A DNA stretch of 44,620 nucleotides, from positions 1-44,620 of the forward strand of contig JAISUT010000006.1 in assembly GCA_031271905.1 (NCBI GenBank). The letters run 5' to 3'. The notes under the pieces are model-generated. The model made no database searches. It was not told where the DNA came from and worked only from the letters and a program-made list of their open reading frames with translations. This document shows, piece after piece, positions 1 through 9,471 of this stretch; position 1 is the stretch's first letter; each line of letters begins with the position of its first letter. This DNA is from Acidobacteriota bacterium (GTDB taxonomy: Bacteria > Acidobacteriota > UBA6911). The position numbers and the translations under genes are program-made.

Positions 1-26
1 TTGTTGAGGATGCTGAAAGAGCCCAT
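1..26 (-). CDS. 5' end of an unidentified gene, possibly flagellin
   Basis: Only the first eight or nine codons are inside the window (ATG at 26 reading left: MGSFSILN...). The start is well supported by a perfect AAGGAGG Shine-Dalgarno at 35-41, 8 nt upstream. The short serine/asparagine-containing N-terminus (SILNN-like) resembles the N-terminus of some flagellins, and a sigma-28-like promoter lies upstream. Eight residues cannot prove a family, so the identity is a guess; that a gene starts here is much more certain. Confidence 0.5.
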
Positions 27-155
27 GGTGAATTCCTCCTTGAATTCGATTGTGCGTAAGACGGTCCCGCCCGCCACCGTCGGCTGTCGGAACCGGGTGG
101 CGTCCGGGGATCCGTTCCCCGGGCCGCCGCCTTTTGTTTTTGTCAGACGACCAGC

Positions 156-182
156 ATATCGACCGGGAAAATTTTTCCATTA
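156..182 (-). promoter_or_regulatory. candidate sigma-28 (FliA) type promoter for the leftward gene at 26
   Basis: Read on the minus strand, TAATGGAA (182-175) and GTCGATAT (163-156) are separated by exactly 11 nt. The sigma-28 consensus is TAAAGTTT-N11-GCCGATAA; the -10 matches 6 of 8 and the -35 only 4 of 8. It would leave a leader of about 120 nt. That leader contains a small hairpin (CCGGGGA at 104-110 with TCCCCGG at 116-122). The promoter fits the flagellin guess but is weak alone. Confidence 0.27.
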
Positions 183-254
183 GGGGAATTTCTTGCCCAC
201 GCCGTTATTTGGCGATGGGATTCAATGACGCACTTCGGGGGCGCGAACAGGGTG

Positions 255-518
255 TCAGCCGACGGGGGCGACGCGGACGAAATCGTTCTCCAGGCGCAAC
301 TGGGACGGGTCGATGGTCATCGCCGCGCCCCCCTTGCCGTCCTTGTCGAACCACATGGCGGGTGCCATGCAGTCGCAGTGCGCCACGACCTGCCGGGCCT
401 GCTCCGGCGTCAGGGTGATTTGCAGGAGCTGGCACTGGATGTAGTGGATGTCCTTCTCGGCGACTTCCAGCTTCAGTTCGGCGGGCTTGTGCCCGCAGCG
501 GACGGTCACGATGTTCAT
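255..518 (-). CDS. small Cys-rich protein of unknown function, sulfur operon
   Basis: The product is 87 aa with no family I recognise. It has cysteines at 8, 29, 48 and 50 (the last two as a C-D-C pair) and histidines at 10, 25 and 47, so metal or persulfide binding is possible. It has no signal peptide or membrane segment. The ATG at 518 overlaps the TGA of the IscU-like gene as ATGA, which fixes the start and implies translational coupling. As the third gene of a desulfurase/scaffold operon it may accept or deliver sulfur; this is inference from context and cysteine content only. Confidence 0.7.
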   Translation of the reverse strand: MNIVTVRCGHKPAELKLEVAEKDIHYIQCQLLQITLTPEQARQVVAHCDCMAPAMWFDKDGKGGAAMTIDPSQLRLENDFVRVAPVG

Positions 519-1018
519 TTCATTTTCCCTGTCACGGTGAGCGGAGAGCCGAGCAGGTCCCATTGCAGCTTCTCCGCGGCGTTATGGCCGGCCGGCGACT
601 GGTTGCGGTGGTTGGCGACCCCTTCCTTCAAAAGCTCCAGCAGACCGCGCGTCTTCAGTTGCAGCTCCTCTTCCTCGCTGCCGATGATCCCGTAGACCGG
701 CCCGTCGTCCAGCGCGGCGGCTTCGTCCAGCGTCTTCCCCTTCGCCAGCGTGCAGATGACCTCGATGGCGACGTTGGCGACCGGCTCGCAGGAGCAGAGG
801 TATTTGATGTCGGCTATCCTCCCGTCCTCGACGTTGAAGAAGATCTGCATGTAGTTGCCCGCGTTGCCGCAATGCACCATCTTCTCGCCGACGGCCTCCA
901 CGAAGACCGTGGCGTCCTCGATCTGCCCGGAATGCGGAAAATCCTCTTTCAGCAACTGGCGGTAGTATTTGATGACGGCCTGGTCCACGTGTTCCCCGCA
1001 ACTTCCGAATTTCGTCAA
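515..1018 (-). CDS. IscU/NifU-N-like iron-sulfur scaffold homologue, variant ligands
   Basis: The 167-aa product matches the IscU/NifU N-terminal fold in pattern: a first cysteine in H-C-G-N, then QIFFNVEDGRIADIKYLC, a second site C-S-C-E-P, and the helix ending KGKTLDEA typical of this family. Known IscU uses a CGD cysteine, a central cysteine and a C-terminal H-C pair as ligands. Here the aspartate is asparagine, and the C-terminal position reads LKTRGLLELLKEGV with neither histidine nor cysteine. The protein may therefore hold a cluster differently or act as a sulfur carrier. The preferred start is TTG at 1018, overlapping the stop of the desulfurase gene as TTGA; a GTG at 988 would shorten it by 10 codons. 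It lies between the desulfurase and the 87-aa protein gene in one operon. Confidence 0.75.
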   Translation of the reverse strand: MTKFGSCGEHVDQAVIKYYRQLLKEDFPHSGQIEDATVFVEAVGEKMVHCGNAGNYMQIFFNVEDGRIADIKYLCSCEPVANVAIEVICTLAKGKTLDEAAALDDGPVYGIIGSEEEELQLKTRGLLELLKEGVANHRNQSPAGHNAAEKLQWDLLGSPLTVTGKMK

Positions 1019-2328
1019 ATGTAGCAACGCTCGGCGAAGATCGCGTCGAGCGTCTCCACGAACGTCCGGCACTCCTCGAGCGTGTTGTAGAAATAGAGCG
1101 ACACGCGGTAGACCATGCGATGGTCCCTGTGCGACTTGGGCCGCTGCCACCCCGCGCCGAACTGCCCGTTGAAATACGAATGCACGCAGAACACGCCGTC
1201 GCGGACCATGATGTTCGCCTTTTTGTCCAGCTCCGTGGCGATGCCGGTGGAGTTGGGACGCCGCACCTCGAACGTCAGGACGCCCCCGCGCTTCGATGCG
1301 TCCTGCGGGCCGAAGACGCGGAACCAGCCCGCGTCGCCGTAGCGCTTCAGCAGCTCCGCCGTCAGGTAGCCGTTCAACTCGCGCTCTCTGGCGGCGATGC
1401 GCTCCATGCCGACGCCGCCGAGGTACCGCACCGCCGCCCCGGCGGCGATCTGCGCCGGATAGTTAGGGATGCCCGCCTCGAACCCCTCGGGCGCGGCCAG
1501 CAGGCTGTACCCCCCGCAGGTCGCGTCGGCGACCGTCCCGCCCCCCAAGACGGCGGGGTCGAGCCGGTCCGCGCCTTCGTCCGGAGGCTTCGCGCCCGCG
1601 CCCGTCAGCTCGCTTTTGGCGTAAAGCACGCCCAGGCCCCTCGGCCCGCACATCTTGTGGAGCGAGAAGGCGAGCATGTCCACGCCGAGCGCCCCGACGT
1701 CGATCCCCCGGTGCGGCGCGGTCTGCGCCGCGTCCAGCAGCACCCGCGCCCCGTACCGGTGCGCGAGCCGCACGACCTCGGCGGCGGGGATGGTGTAGCC
1801 GGTGAAGTTCGAGGTGAAGCCCATGCTCACCAGGCGCACCCCACCGGCCTTCAGCCGCGATTCCAAGGCGTCGAGGTCGAACTCCTCGTCCGCCCCCATA
1901 GGGAGGCACTGCACGTTGACGCCCCCGCGCGCCTGCAAGCGCAGCCAGGGGATCAGGTTGGAGTTGTGCTCCCGGTCGGTCAGGAGCACCGTGTCCCCCT
2001 CGCGGAAGTTGAACCCCAGCGCCACGGCGTTCAGGGCGTGCGTGGTGTTGAGGGCGAACAGGATCTCCTTCTCCGACGGCGCGTGGATGAAATCGGCGAT
2101 TTGCCGCCGCGAGCCGGCGGTCTCGTCCTCGACGCGCGAGGTGACCTCCTCGGCGAACCAATGGTGGCTGCGGCGACCGCCGCACCCCGGATATTTCGCG
2201 TAATACTCGCCGATGGCGTCGATGACAGGCTGCGGGACGAGCGTCGTGCAGGCGTTGTCGAAATAGATGGGGGGCTTGCCGTCGCGCCGCTGGCCGAGGG
2301 ATGGGAAGTCGTTGCGGTATCGTTCCAT
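1015..2328 (-). CDS. class V aminotransferase, SufS-like cysteine desulfurase
   Basis: The 437-aa PLP enzyme is of the SufS/CsdA group and is predicted to take sulfur from cysteine as a protein persulfide. Visible marks are the N-terminal YFDNACTTLVPQPVIDA, the THALNAVALG cofactor region, LLDAAQTAPH, the PLP lysine in FSLHKMCGPRG (about residue 225) and a persulfide-site cysteine in VRDGVFCVHSYF (about residue 379). ATG 2328 is chosen because the homologous part begins at once; a TTG at 2364 would add 12 unlikely residues. It heads an operon with the IscU-like and 87-aa genes, with overlapping stop/start codons. The mop gene nearby encodes a xanthine-oxidase-family enzyme, a family that often needs Mo-cofactor sulfuration, so a role there is possible. 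General Fe-S assembly is the alternative. Confidence 0.87.
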   Translation of the reverse strand: MERYRNDFPSLGQRRDGKPPIYFDNACTTLVPQPVIDAIGEYYAKYPGCGGRRSHHWFAEEVTSRVEDETAGSRRQIADFIHAPSEKEILFALNTTHALNAVALGFNFREGDTVLLTDREHNSNLIPWLRLQARGGVNVQCLPMGADEEFDLDALESRLKAGGVRLVSMGFTSNFTGYTIPAAEVVRLAHRYGARVLLDAAQTAPHRGIDVGALGVDMLAFSLHKMCGPRGLGVLYAKSELTGAGAKPPDEGADRLDPAVLGGGTVADATCGGYSLLAAPEGFEAGIPNYPAQIAAGAAVRYLGGVGMERIAARERELNGYLTAELLKRYGDAGWFRVFGPQDASKRGGVLTFEVRRPNSTGIATELDKKANIMVRDGVFCVHSYFNGQFGAGWQRPKSHRDHRMVYRVSLYFYNTLEECRTFVETLDAIFAERCYI

Positions 2329-2368
2329 TTTTCGTCTTGCGTATGGGAGCGTGAGCGCGCCCAAGTGA

Positions 2369-2779
2369 CTACCGTATGATTTTTCGATCTTTTTCGCCGG
2401 GCTTTTTCACGACCGACAGCCTCGGCTTCAAATCTTCGATTTTCGACATGTGCTTGTCGAACGTGGACAACCGTTCTCCCGTCAAAATCGCGGTCGCCGC
2501 AACAATCGCGTCCCCGCTCCGTATCCCGTCCGCAAGGGCATGTTTTTCAACTATTTCGGCGGCTTTTATCCCGATTTCTTTTTTCAGGTGAATTATTTTG
2601 AATCCTGCTATGGACAGCAATGTCTTGATGGCGGCCTGTTCGCGCTTGTTTTCGGCCCCTTGCATCAGCTCCAGATAGGTCTGCATCGAAATCGACCTTT
2701 CCGCAAACCTGTCTATGTGGCTGATGGCATGTTCATACCCCTTCATGCCGTCAATCAAAACGTCGGTGTCGAAAATCAA
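2369..2779 (-). CDS. vapC: PIN-domain toxin, VapC family
   Basis: The 136-aa PIN domain is predicted to be an RNA-cleaving toxin. The acidic metal-binding set is visible: D4 and D6 in IFDTDVLIDG, the glutamate of YLELMQG, the aspartate of IRSGDAIVAATA, and a C-terminal LSTFDKHMSKIEDL in the place of the usual NxxHF segment. The start is taken as TTG at 2779, overlapping the antitoxin stop (TTGA); this puts the first catalytic strand right at the N-terminus as in other VapC proteins. An upstream ATG at 2839 would run through the antitoxin gene in another frame. Base composition is visibly more AT-rich than the neighbours, which suggests horizontal acquisition. Confidence 0.85.
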   Translation of the reverse strand: MIFDTDVLIDGMKGYEHAISHIDRFAERSISMQTYLELMQGAENKREQAAIKTLLSIAGFKIIHLKKEIGIKAAEIVEKHALADGIRSGDAIVAATAILTGERLSTFDKHMSKIEDLKPRLSVVKKPGEKDRKIIR

Positions 2780-2934
2780 TCGCGTTTGCCCCTCAGCCTC
2801 GCCATCATTTCCTCTGTGGGCTCGTTCCTGTTTTTCCACATTCCTATCGCGGGATGTTTTTTCCAGTCGGCGGTTTTGCCACCAACTGGCTTGCTTTCCC
2901 TGATCTTGCCTTCCGGCGCTGTTTTTTTTGTCAT
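2776..2934 (-). CDS. vapB: antitoxin of the VapB type
   Basis: The 52-aa protein ends in a motif common to small VapC-partner antitoxins, HPAIGMWKNRNEPTEEMMARLRG, a toxin-wrapping C-terminal segment (quoted in part as HPAIGMWKNR and EEMMARLRG). The lysine-rich N-terminus is too short for me to assign a DNA-binding fold. ATG 2934 lies only 6 nt downstream of a strong -10 box and no Shine-Dalgarno is visible, so the mRNA may be leaderless. It precedes and overlaps vapC by 4 bp. Confidence 0.75.
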   Translation of the reverse strand: MTKKTAPEGKIRESKPVGGKTADWKKHPAIGMWKNRNEPTEEMMARLRGKRD

Positions 2935-2940
2935 GGATGT

Positions 2941-2969
2941 ATCATATATCGCTTTCCCCGGTTTGGCAA
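2941..2969 (-). promoter_or_regulatory. sigma-70 type promoter of vapBC
   Basis: On the minus strand TTGCCA (2969-2964) and TATGAT (2946-2941) are separated by exactly 17 nt. The expected transcription start falls on or next to the A of the vapB ATG at 2934. The -10 region sits in a near-palindromic ATATATGATACAT stretch that could be the VapBC autoregulatory site. Confidence 0.65.
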
Positions 2970-3028
2970 TGCGACGGCAAGCCGACAAGCCGCCGCATCC
3001 CACGAACGCGCTACGTCGCATCACGGTC

Positions 3029-3055
3029 GCGGGGGCGAAGGATCTTCGCCCCCGC
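3029..3055 (-). terminator. strong hairpin downstream of mop
   Basis: A perfect 12-bp stem, GCGGGGGCGAAG (3029-3040) with CTTCGCCCCCGC (3044-3055), closes a 3-nt loop 20 bp after the mop stop codon. There is no U-tract, so it may be a 3'-end-stabilising or weak intrinsic terminator between mop and vapBC. Confidence 0.55.
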
Positions 3056-3075
3056 TCCGTGTGGCATTGCGCCGG

Positions 3076-5775
<2,700 letters not shown>

Positions 5776-5902
5776 TTGCCCCCTTCTCAATCTTTAAATA
5801 TTCGAATCTCGCCGATGTTTTGAGGCTCCCGACCCGGCGGTTTTTCAGTTCCCGTTGCGTCAAATGGAGCTTTAACGACAAATTCTTACCAAAACGGCTA
5901 AA

Positions 5903-5930
5903 ATAATAACCAATAATCCCAAATTGTCGA
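5903..5930 (-). promoter_or_regulatory. candidate promoter of mop
   Basis: Minus-strand TCGACA (5930-5925, 5 of 6 to TTGACA) and TATTAT (5908-5903, 5 of 6) are spaced by 16 nt in the AT-rich part of the divergent intergenic region. This gives a leader of about 120 nt. Two copies of the CGYCAGAT motif lie just upstream of its -35, a position suited to an activator. Confidence 0.4.
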
Positions 5931-5957
5931 TAGCAAAATCCCCGATGAGCGCAAAAA

Positions 5958-6091
5958 ATTTTATCTGACGGAAAGCCGTCCCGCCAGATGGAACATTCGG
6001 GCTTGCCATACCCCCTGCAAAACACGCTCTGCCCTTTTGTCATTTTTTCAGACTTATTGTAATTTTTTGAGATAGTTCGTTTCATCTGGCG
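5958..6091. promoter_or_regulatory. three copies of a CGYCAGATRRAA motif between mop and aor
   Basis: Copies are CGTCAGATAAAAT on the minus strand at 5970-5958, CGCCAGATGGAAC on the plus strand at 5982-5994, and CGCCAGATGAAAC on the minus strand at 6091-6079. The last two form a 13-bp inverted pair with one mismatch, 84 nt apart. They sit inside the 465-bp region 5776-6240, which otherwise holds no gene I accept. The arrangement looks like operator half-sites shared by the two divergent aldehyde oxidoreductase genes; the regulator is unknown, and the HTH protein at 8408 is one candidate. Confidence 0.4.
6037..6065 (+). promoter_or_regulatory. candidate promoter of the aor cassette
   Basis: TTGTCA (6037-6042, 5 of 6) and TAATTT (6060-6065, 3 of 6) are separated by 17 nt, about 175 nt before the aor start. 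The third CGCCAGAT copy (6079-6091) lies just downstream, where a bound protein would block transcription. The -10 is poor, so this is tentative. Confidence 0.3.
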
Positions 6092-6240
6092 AAACCACTT
6101 GGCACAGAGTGGAACAGGGGCTAAAATTTCCTGTGTTCTATGGATGGCGGAATCCAGTATTCCATTGCAAGAACAGATGATTGCGGGATTCTGCGGTTTC
6201 ACCGCGCAAGCGGTCTGCTTTGATGGGGGATGCGTCTGTT

Positions 6241-7956
6241 ATGTCAACGATTGTCAGGGTGAACATGGAGACCAAGGAGGTGTCCACGGAAGACGCCGGG
6301 GTTTACAACGGTTACGGCTCGCGGGGCTTCATCGCCCGCTTCATGACAAGCGAGGTCTCGCCGACCTGCGAGCCGCTCGGCATCCACAACAAATTCATCA
6401 TCTGCACCGGCCTTCTGGGCGGCACGGCCGTGTCGAGCTCGGGCAGGCTCTCCATCGGCGGCAAGAGCCCGCTCACCAACGGCATCAAAGAGGCCAGCTC
6501 CGGCGGCACGGCCGCCAACGACTTGGCGCGCCACGGCATCCGCGCCATCATCATCGAGCGGCTGCCCGCCTCCGACGACCGGGGCACCTACGTCGTCGTG
6601 GTCTCCGACGAAGGCGTCCGGCTGGAAACCATGAACGAATTGCAGTACATGGGGGCGCGCAACACCATCAAGGCGCTGCGGCAGAGGTTCGGCGAGAAGG
6701 CGGGGGTCATCTGCAACGGCCCCACGGGCGAGCGCCTGATGCGCGGCGCGGGGGTCGTCTGCGCCTCGCCGCACGGGGAGATGCGCTTCGCCGCCCGAGG
6801 CGGCATGGGCGCGGTCATGGGCAGCAAGCAGGTCAAGGCTGTGGTCATCATCCCCGCCGCCTCGTCGAAGGTGGAGTATTTCGACAAGGCGGTTTTCACC
6901 GAGGCGGCCAAGGAATACCACCAGATGCTGGTGGACGCCATGCCCACGATCAAGAAGAGCAACCAGCTCTACGGCACGACCGGCATGTTCAAGATCGTCA
7001 ACGAGCTGGGCCTGTGCCCGACGCGCAACTTCACGCTCGGCGCCTTCGACCAGCACAAGGAGATCGGCGGCGAGAAGCTGGTCGAGCTCATCCAGGCGCG
7101 CGGCGGCGACGGCAAGACCGGCCAGGCGTGCATGAACGGCTGCATGATCAAGTGCATGTCGATCTTCCCCGACAAGGACGGGAAGGCGGTCTGCTCGACC
7201 GTGCAGTACGAGAACCTGTCGCTCATCGGCTCGAACCTCTGCCTGGGCAGCCTGGACGAGATCGCCCGCCTGAACGACAAGGTGAACGACCTGGGCCTGG
7301 ACACCATCGAGACCGGCGCGGCGCTGGGGGTGGCGGCCGAGGCGGGGGCGGCCGAGTTCGGCGACATCGACAGCTTCATGAAGCTGATGGACGAGATAGA
7401 GGCCGCGACGCCGCTGGGGCGCGTCATCGGCAACGGCGTCAAGACCACAGGCGAGGTGTTCGGCATCAAGGACCTGCCCATGTCCAAGGGGCAGGCGTTC
7501 CCCGGCTACGACCCGCGCGCCCTGAAGGGGAACGGCGTCACCTTCGCCATGACCCCGATGGGGGGCGACCATACGCTGGGCAACTGCTACGGCGCGCGCG
7601 CCACGGTGCCGCCCCTGTCCTGCGAGGGGCAGGGCGACCTTTCACGCAAGACCCAGTTGCAGATGGCGGGCTTGGAGAACATGGGATTCTGCATCTTCGC
7701 CCGCTCCTACCTGTTCAAGAAGCCGGAGCTGTTCACCAAGTTCACCTACGGGATGTGCGGGACGCAGATGACGGTGGACGAGTTCTGGGAGCAGGGGCAC
7801 GAGACCGCGCGCCTGGAGTACGAGTACAACGTCAAGGCGGGCATCGCCCCGGCGCAGGACAAGCTGCCGGAGTACATGTACCGGGTGCCGCTCCCCCCCA
7901 CCAACCACGTCTTCGACCTGACGGACGAGGAGTTGCAGAAAGGCCGCCTCTGCTGA
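6241..7956 (+). CDS. aor: tungsten-type aldehyde:ferredoxin oxidoreductase
   Basis: The 571-aa enzyme is of the AOR family, which oxidises aldehydes with ferredoxin using a bis-pyranopterin metal site, usually tungsten. Pterin-binding signatures are ARGGMGAVMGSK (about residue 190) and NDLGLDTIETGAALG, with YDPRALKGNGVTFAMTPMGG towards the C-terminus. The 4Fe-4S ligands are CMNGCMIKC (C-x3-C-x3-C) plus a fourth cysteine in MGFCIFARSY. The C-x3-C spacing differs from the C-x2-C of Pyrococcus AOR but is known in a bacterial subclade. ATG 6241 has GGGGGA at 6225-6230; ATG 6265 is possible but would cut the conserved start. It leads the MoaD-like and regulator genes. No signal peptide is seen. 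Confidence 0.93.
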   Translation: MSTIVRVNMETKEVSTEDAGVYNGYGSRGFIARFMTSEVSPTCEPLGIHNKFIICTGLLGGTAVSSSGRLSIGGKSPLTNGIKEASSGGTAANDLARHGIRAIIIERLPASDDRGTYVVVVSDEGVRLETMNELQYMGARNTIKALRQRFGEKAGVICNGPTGERLMRGAGVVCASPHGEMRFAARGGMGAVMGSKQVKAVVIIPAASSKVEYFDKAVFTEAAKEYHQMLVDAMPTIKKSNQLYGTTGMFKIVNELGLCPTRNFTLGAFDQHKEIGGEKLVELIQARGGDGKTGQACMNGCMIKCMSIFPDKDGKAVCSTVQYENLSLIGSNLCLGSLDEIARLNDKVNDLGLDTIETGAALGVAAEAGAAEFGDIDSFMKLMDEIEAATPLGRVIGNGVKTTGEVFGIKDLPMSKGQAFPGYDPRALKGNGVTFAMTPMGGDHTLGNCYGARATVPPLSCEGQGDLSRKTQLQMAGLENMGFCIFARSYLFKKPELFTKFTYGMCGTQMTVDEFWEQGHETARLEYEYNVKAGIAPAQDKLPEYMYRVPLPPTNHVFDLTDEELQKGRLC

Positions 7957-8134
7957 CCCGCGCGAGACGGAGCGGCAAACGGCGCGGTTTGTAGCAGGGA
8001 CGTTGCGATGCGGCGAAGCCGCGAGCTGCCGGCACCCGCCATCGTCCACGGTCGCACGGGCGCATGGCGGTTTAGCGGCCTGCGCCTGAAAAATCGATGG
8101 TTTGCGGCTCTAAATAATGACGGGCGGATAATGT

Positions 8135-8356
8135 ATGATTGAAATCGAGTTCAACCTGAGGCTGGCGGAGCGGCGGGAACGGACGCAGCGGCTCGACATC
8201 GGCGAAGCCATCGACCTGCACGCGCTCGAGGCCAGGCTCGGACTCAAACACGGGGACGTGGGGATGCTGCTCGTCAACGGCGCGTGGGCGCGGCTGGACA
8301 GCATCATCAAGGACGGCGACCGCGTCCAGCTCTACCCTTATATGGAAGGGGGGTAG
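8135..8356 (+). CDS. MoaD/ThiS-type ubiquitin-like sulfur carrier
   Basis: The 73-aa beta-grasp protein ends in the diagnostic double glycine (YPYMEGG), which is adenylated and thiocarboxylated in this family. The pattern VGMLLVNGAW...DGDRVQLYPYMEGG is typical of MoaD-like proteins. It lies directly behind aor, so it probably donates the dithiolene sulfur to the pyranopterin of this enzyme rather than serving thiamine synthesis. The start ATG 8135 is preceded by GGGCGGA. The 178-bp gap after aor contains a weak hairpin (GGCGCA 8059-8064 with TGCGCC 8081-8086) and no gene. Confidence 0.85.
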   Translation: MIEIEFNLRLAERRERTQRLDIGEAIDLHALEARLGLKHGDVGMLLVNGAWARLDSIIKDGDRVQLYPYMEGG

Positions 8357-8407
8357 CCCGCCGGAAGCGCGGGTGCGCAGGCGTCCGTCCACGGCATGGG
8401 TGCATCG

Positions 8408-9322
8408 ATGACCAGGGAAATGTTCACCACCAAGGAAGTCGCGGAATACCTCAGCATCAACGAGAAGCAGGTCTACCGCCTGATCAAGGAAAAGAAGATA
8501 CCCGCCACCCGCATCACCGGCAAATGGCTGTTCCCGAAAAACCTGGTCGAAGAATGGATCATGTCCAGCGCCCGCGAGAGCGTCGGGGCGGGCGTCCCGC
8601 GCGGCATCCCGGAAAACCAACTGGTCATCGCCGGCAGCAACGACATCGCGCTGGAGCTGCTGGTGAAAAACGCCGCGTCCGCCTATCCCCAGTACACGAT
8701 CTCCATCTCCAACGTCGGCTCCCTGGCGGGGCTCATCGCCCTGCACAACGGCAGTTGCCACGTCGCGGCGACGCACCTCCTGGACGTGGAGACGGGCGAG
8801 TACAACAGCAGCTTCATCAAAAAGCACTTCCCCGACATGAAGGTCGTGCTGGTGAACGTCGCGCACCGCGAGCAGGGGCTCATCGTCAAGAAGGGGAACC
8901 CCCTCGGCATCAAGAACGTCAAGTCGCTGGTGACGAAGAAGGCGACGCTCATCAACCGGCAGGAGGGCTCCGGCACCCGCGTGCTGCTCGACTACCGCCT
9001 GAAGGAGAACGGCATCGACCCGGAGTCGGTCCGGGGGTACGACCGCATCGCCTACACCCACATGGAGGTCGCGCTGGACGTTTTCAGCGGCGCGGCCGAC
9101 GCGGGAGTGGGCATCATGGCGGCGGCGCGGATGCTGGGGCTGGATTTCGTCCCGCTGGCGAAGGAGCGGTTCGACCTGGCCGTCCTGACGGAGCAATGCG
9201 GCGCCGAGCCGGTCGCGGCGTTGCGCAAGACGCTCGGCGCGGCCGAGTTCAAGGCCAGCGTCGCCGCGATGGGCGGCTACGACGTCCACGACACCGGCAA
9301 GGTGGTCTACGAGCGCGACTGA
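8408..9322 (+). CDS. HTH (excisionase/MerR-like) plus periplasmic-binding-like domain regulator
   Basis: Residues 6-55 form an HTH_17-type domain (TTKEVAEYLSINEKQVYRLI, then a K-W-L-F-P wing). Residues 70-300 form a PBP-like domain without a signal peptide (LVIAGSNDIALELL, GSLAGLIALHNGSCHVAATHL, NRQEGSGTRVLLD), the fold also seen fused to MoeA-like proteins and related to molybdate/tungstate binding. A metal-oxyanion-sensing regulator of the neighbouring aldehyde oxidoreductase genes is the natural reading; ligand and targets are inferred. ATG 8408 (304 aa) is preferred over 8396 and 8423; none has a strong Shine-Dalgarno. It is the last gene of the aor cassette, 51 nt after the MoaD-like gene. 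Confidence 0.85.
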   Translation: MTREMFTTKEVAEYLSINEKQVYRLIKEKKIPATRITGKWLFPKNLVEEWIMSSARESVGAGVPRGIPENQLVIAGSNDIALELLVKNAASAYPQYTISISNVGSLAGLIALHNGSCHVAATHLLDVETGEYNSSFIKKHFPDMKVVLVNVAHREQGLIVKKGNPLGIKNVKSLVTKKATLINRQEGSGTRVLLDYRLKENGIDPESVRGYDRIAYTHMEVALDVFSGAADAGVGIMAAARMLGLDFVPLAKERFDLAVLTEQCGAEPVAALRKTLGAAEFKASVAAMGGYDVHDTGKVVYERD

Positions 9323-9365
9323 ATTTCTATCTCCCCCGCCCCCCGCTCCCCTATAAAAAAGGAGC

Positions 9366-9393
9366 CTGACTTCCCTTCCCCGTCGTATATAAT
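9366..9393 (+). promoter_or_regulatory. promoter of the propeller-protein gene
   Basis: A perfect TATAAT (9388-9393) is preceded after 16 nt by CTGACT (9366-9371, 4 of 6). It lies 78 nt before the start codon, with a GGAGAG ribosome site close to the ATG at 9472. Confidence 0.5.
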
Positions 9394-9471
9394 ACGCGGT
9401 GCTTTGAGTGGGCTTTTCACCTGCGCGGGCGATGCCGCTTGCGTTTGAACCTCTGATCTTGGAGAGCGAAT

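Noticed and set aside
104-141. Hairpin 104-122 followed by T-rich sequence as a plus-strand terminator
   Set aside because: No plus-strand gene lies upstream; both flanking genes are leftward, so it is more likely part of a leader.
6100-6116. TGGCAC followed by AGAGTGGAAC as a sigma-54 promoter before aor
   Set aside because: The -24 half fits, but the -12 half lacks the required TTGC, so the match is not sufficient.
7090-7180. C-x3-C-x3-C cluster motif of AOR as a novel iron-sulfur site
   Set aside because: This spacing is already known in a bacterial AOR subclade, and the fourth cysteine (GFC) is present, so it is a normal variant.
7957-8134. Molybdenum or tungsten cofactor riboswitch between aor and the MoaD-like gene
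   Set aside because: Only a short imperfect hairpin (8059-8086) is present; I could not recognise the conserved riboswitch core by eye.
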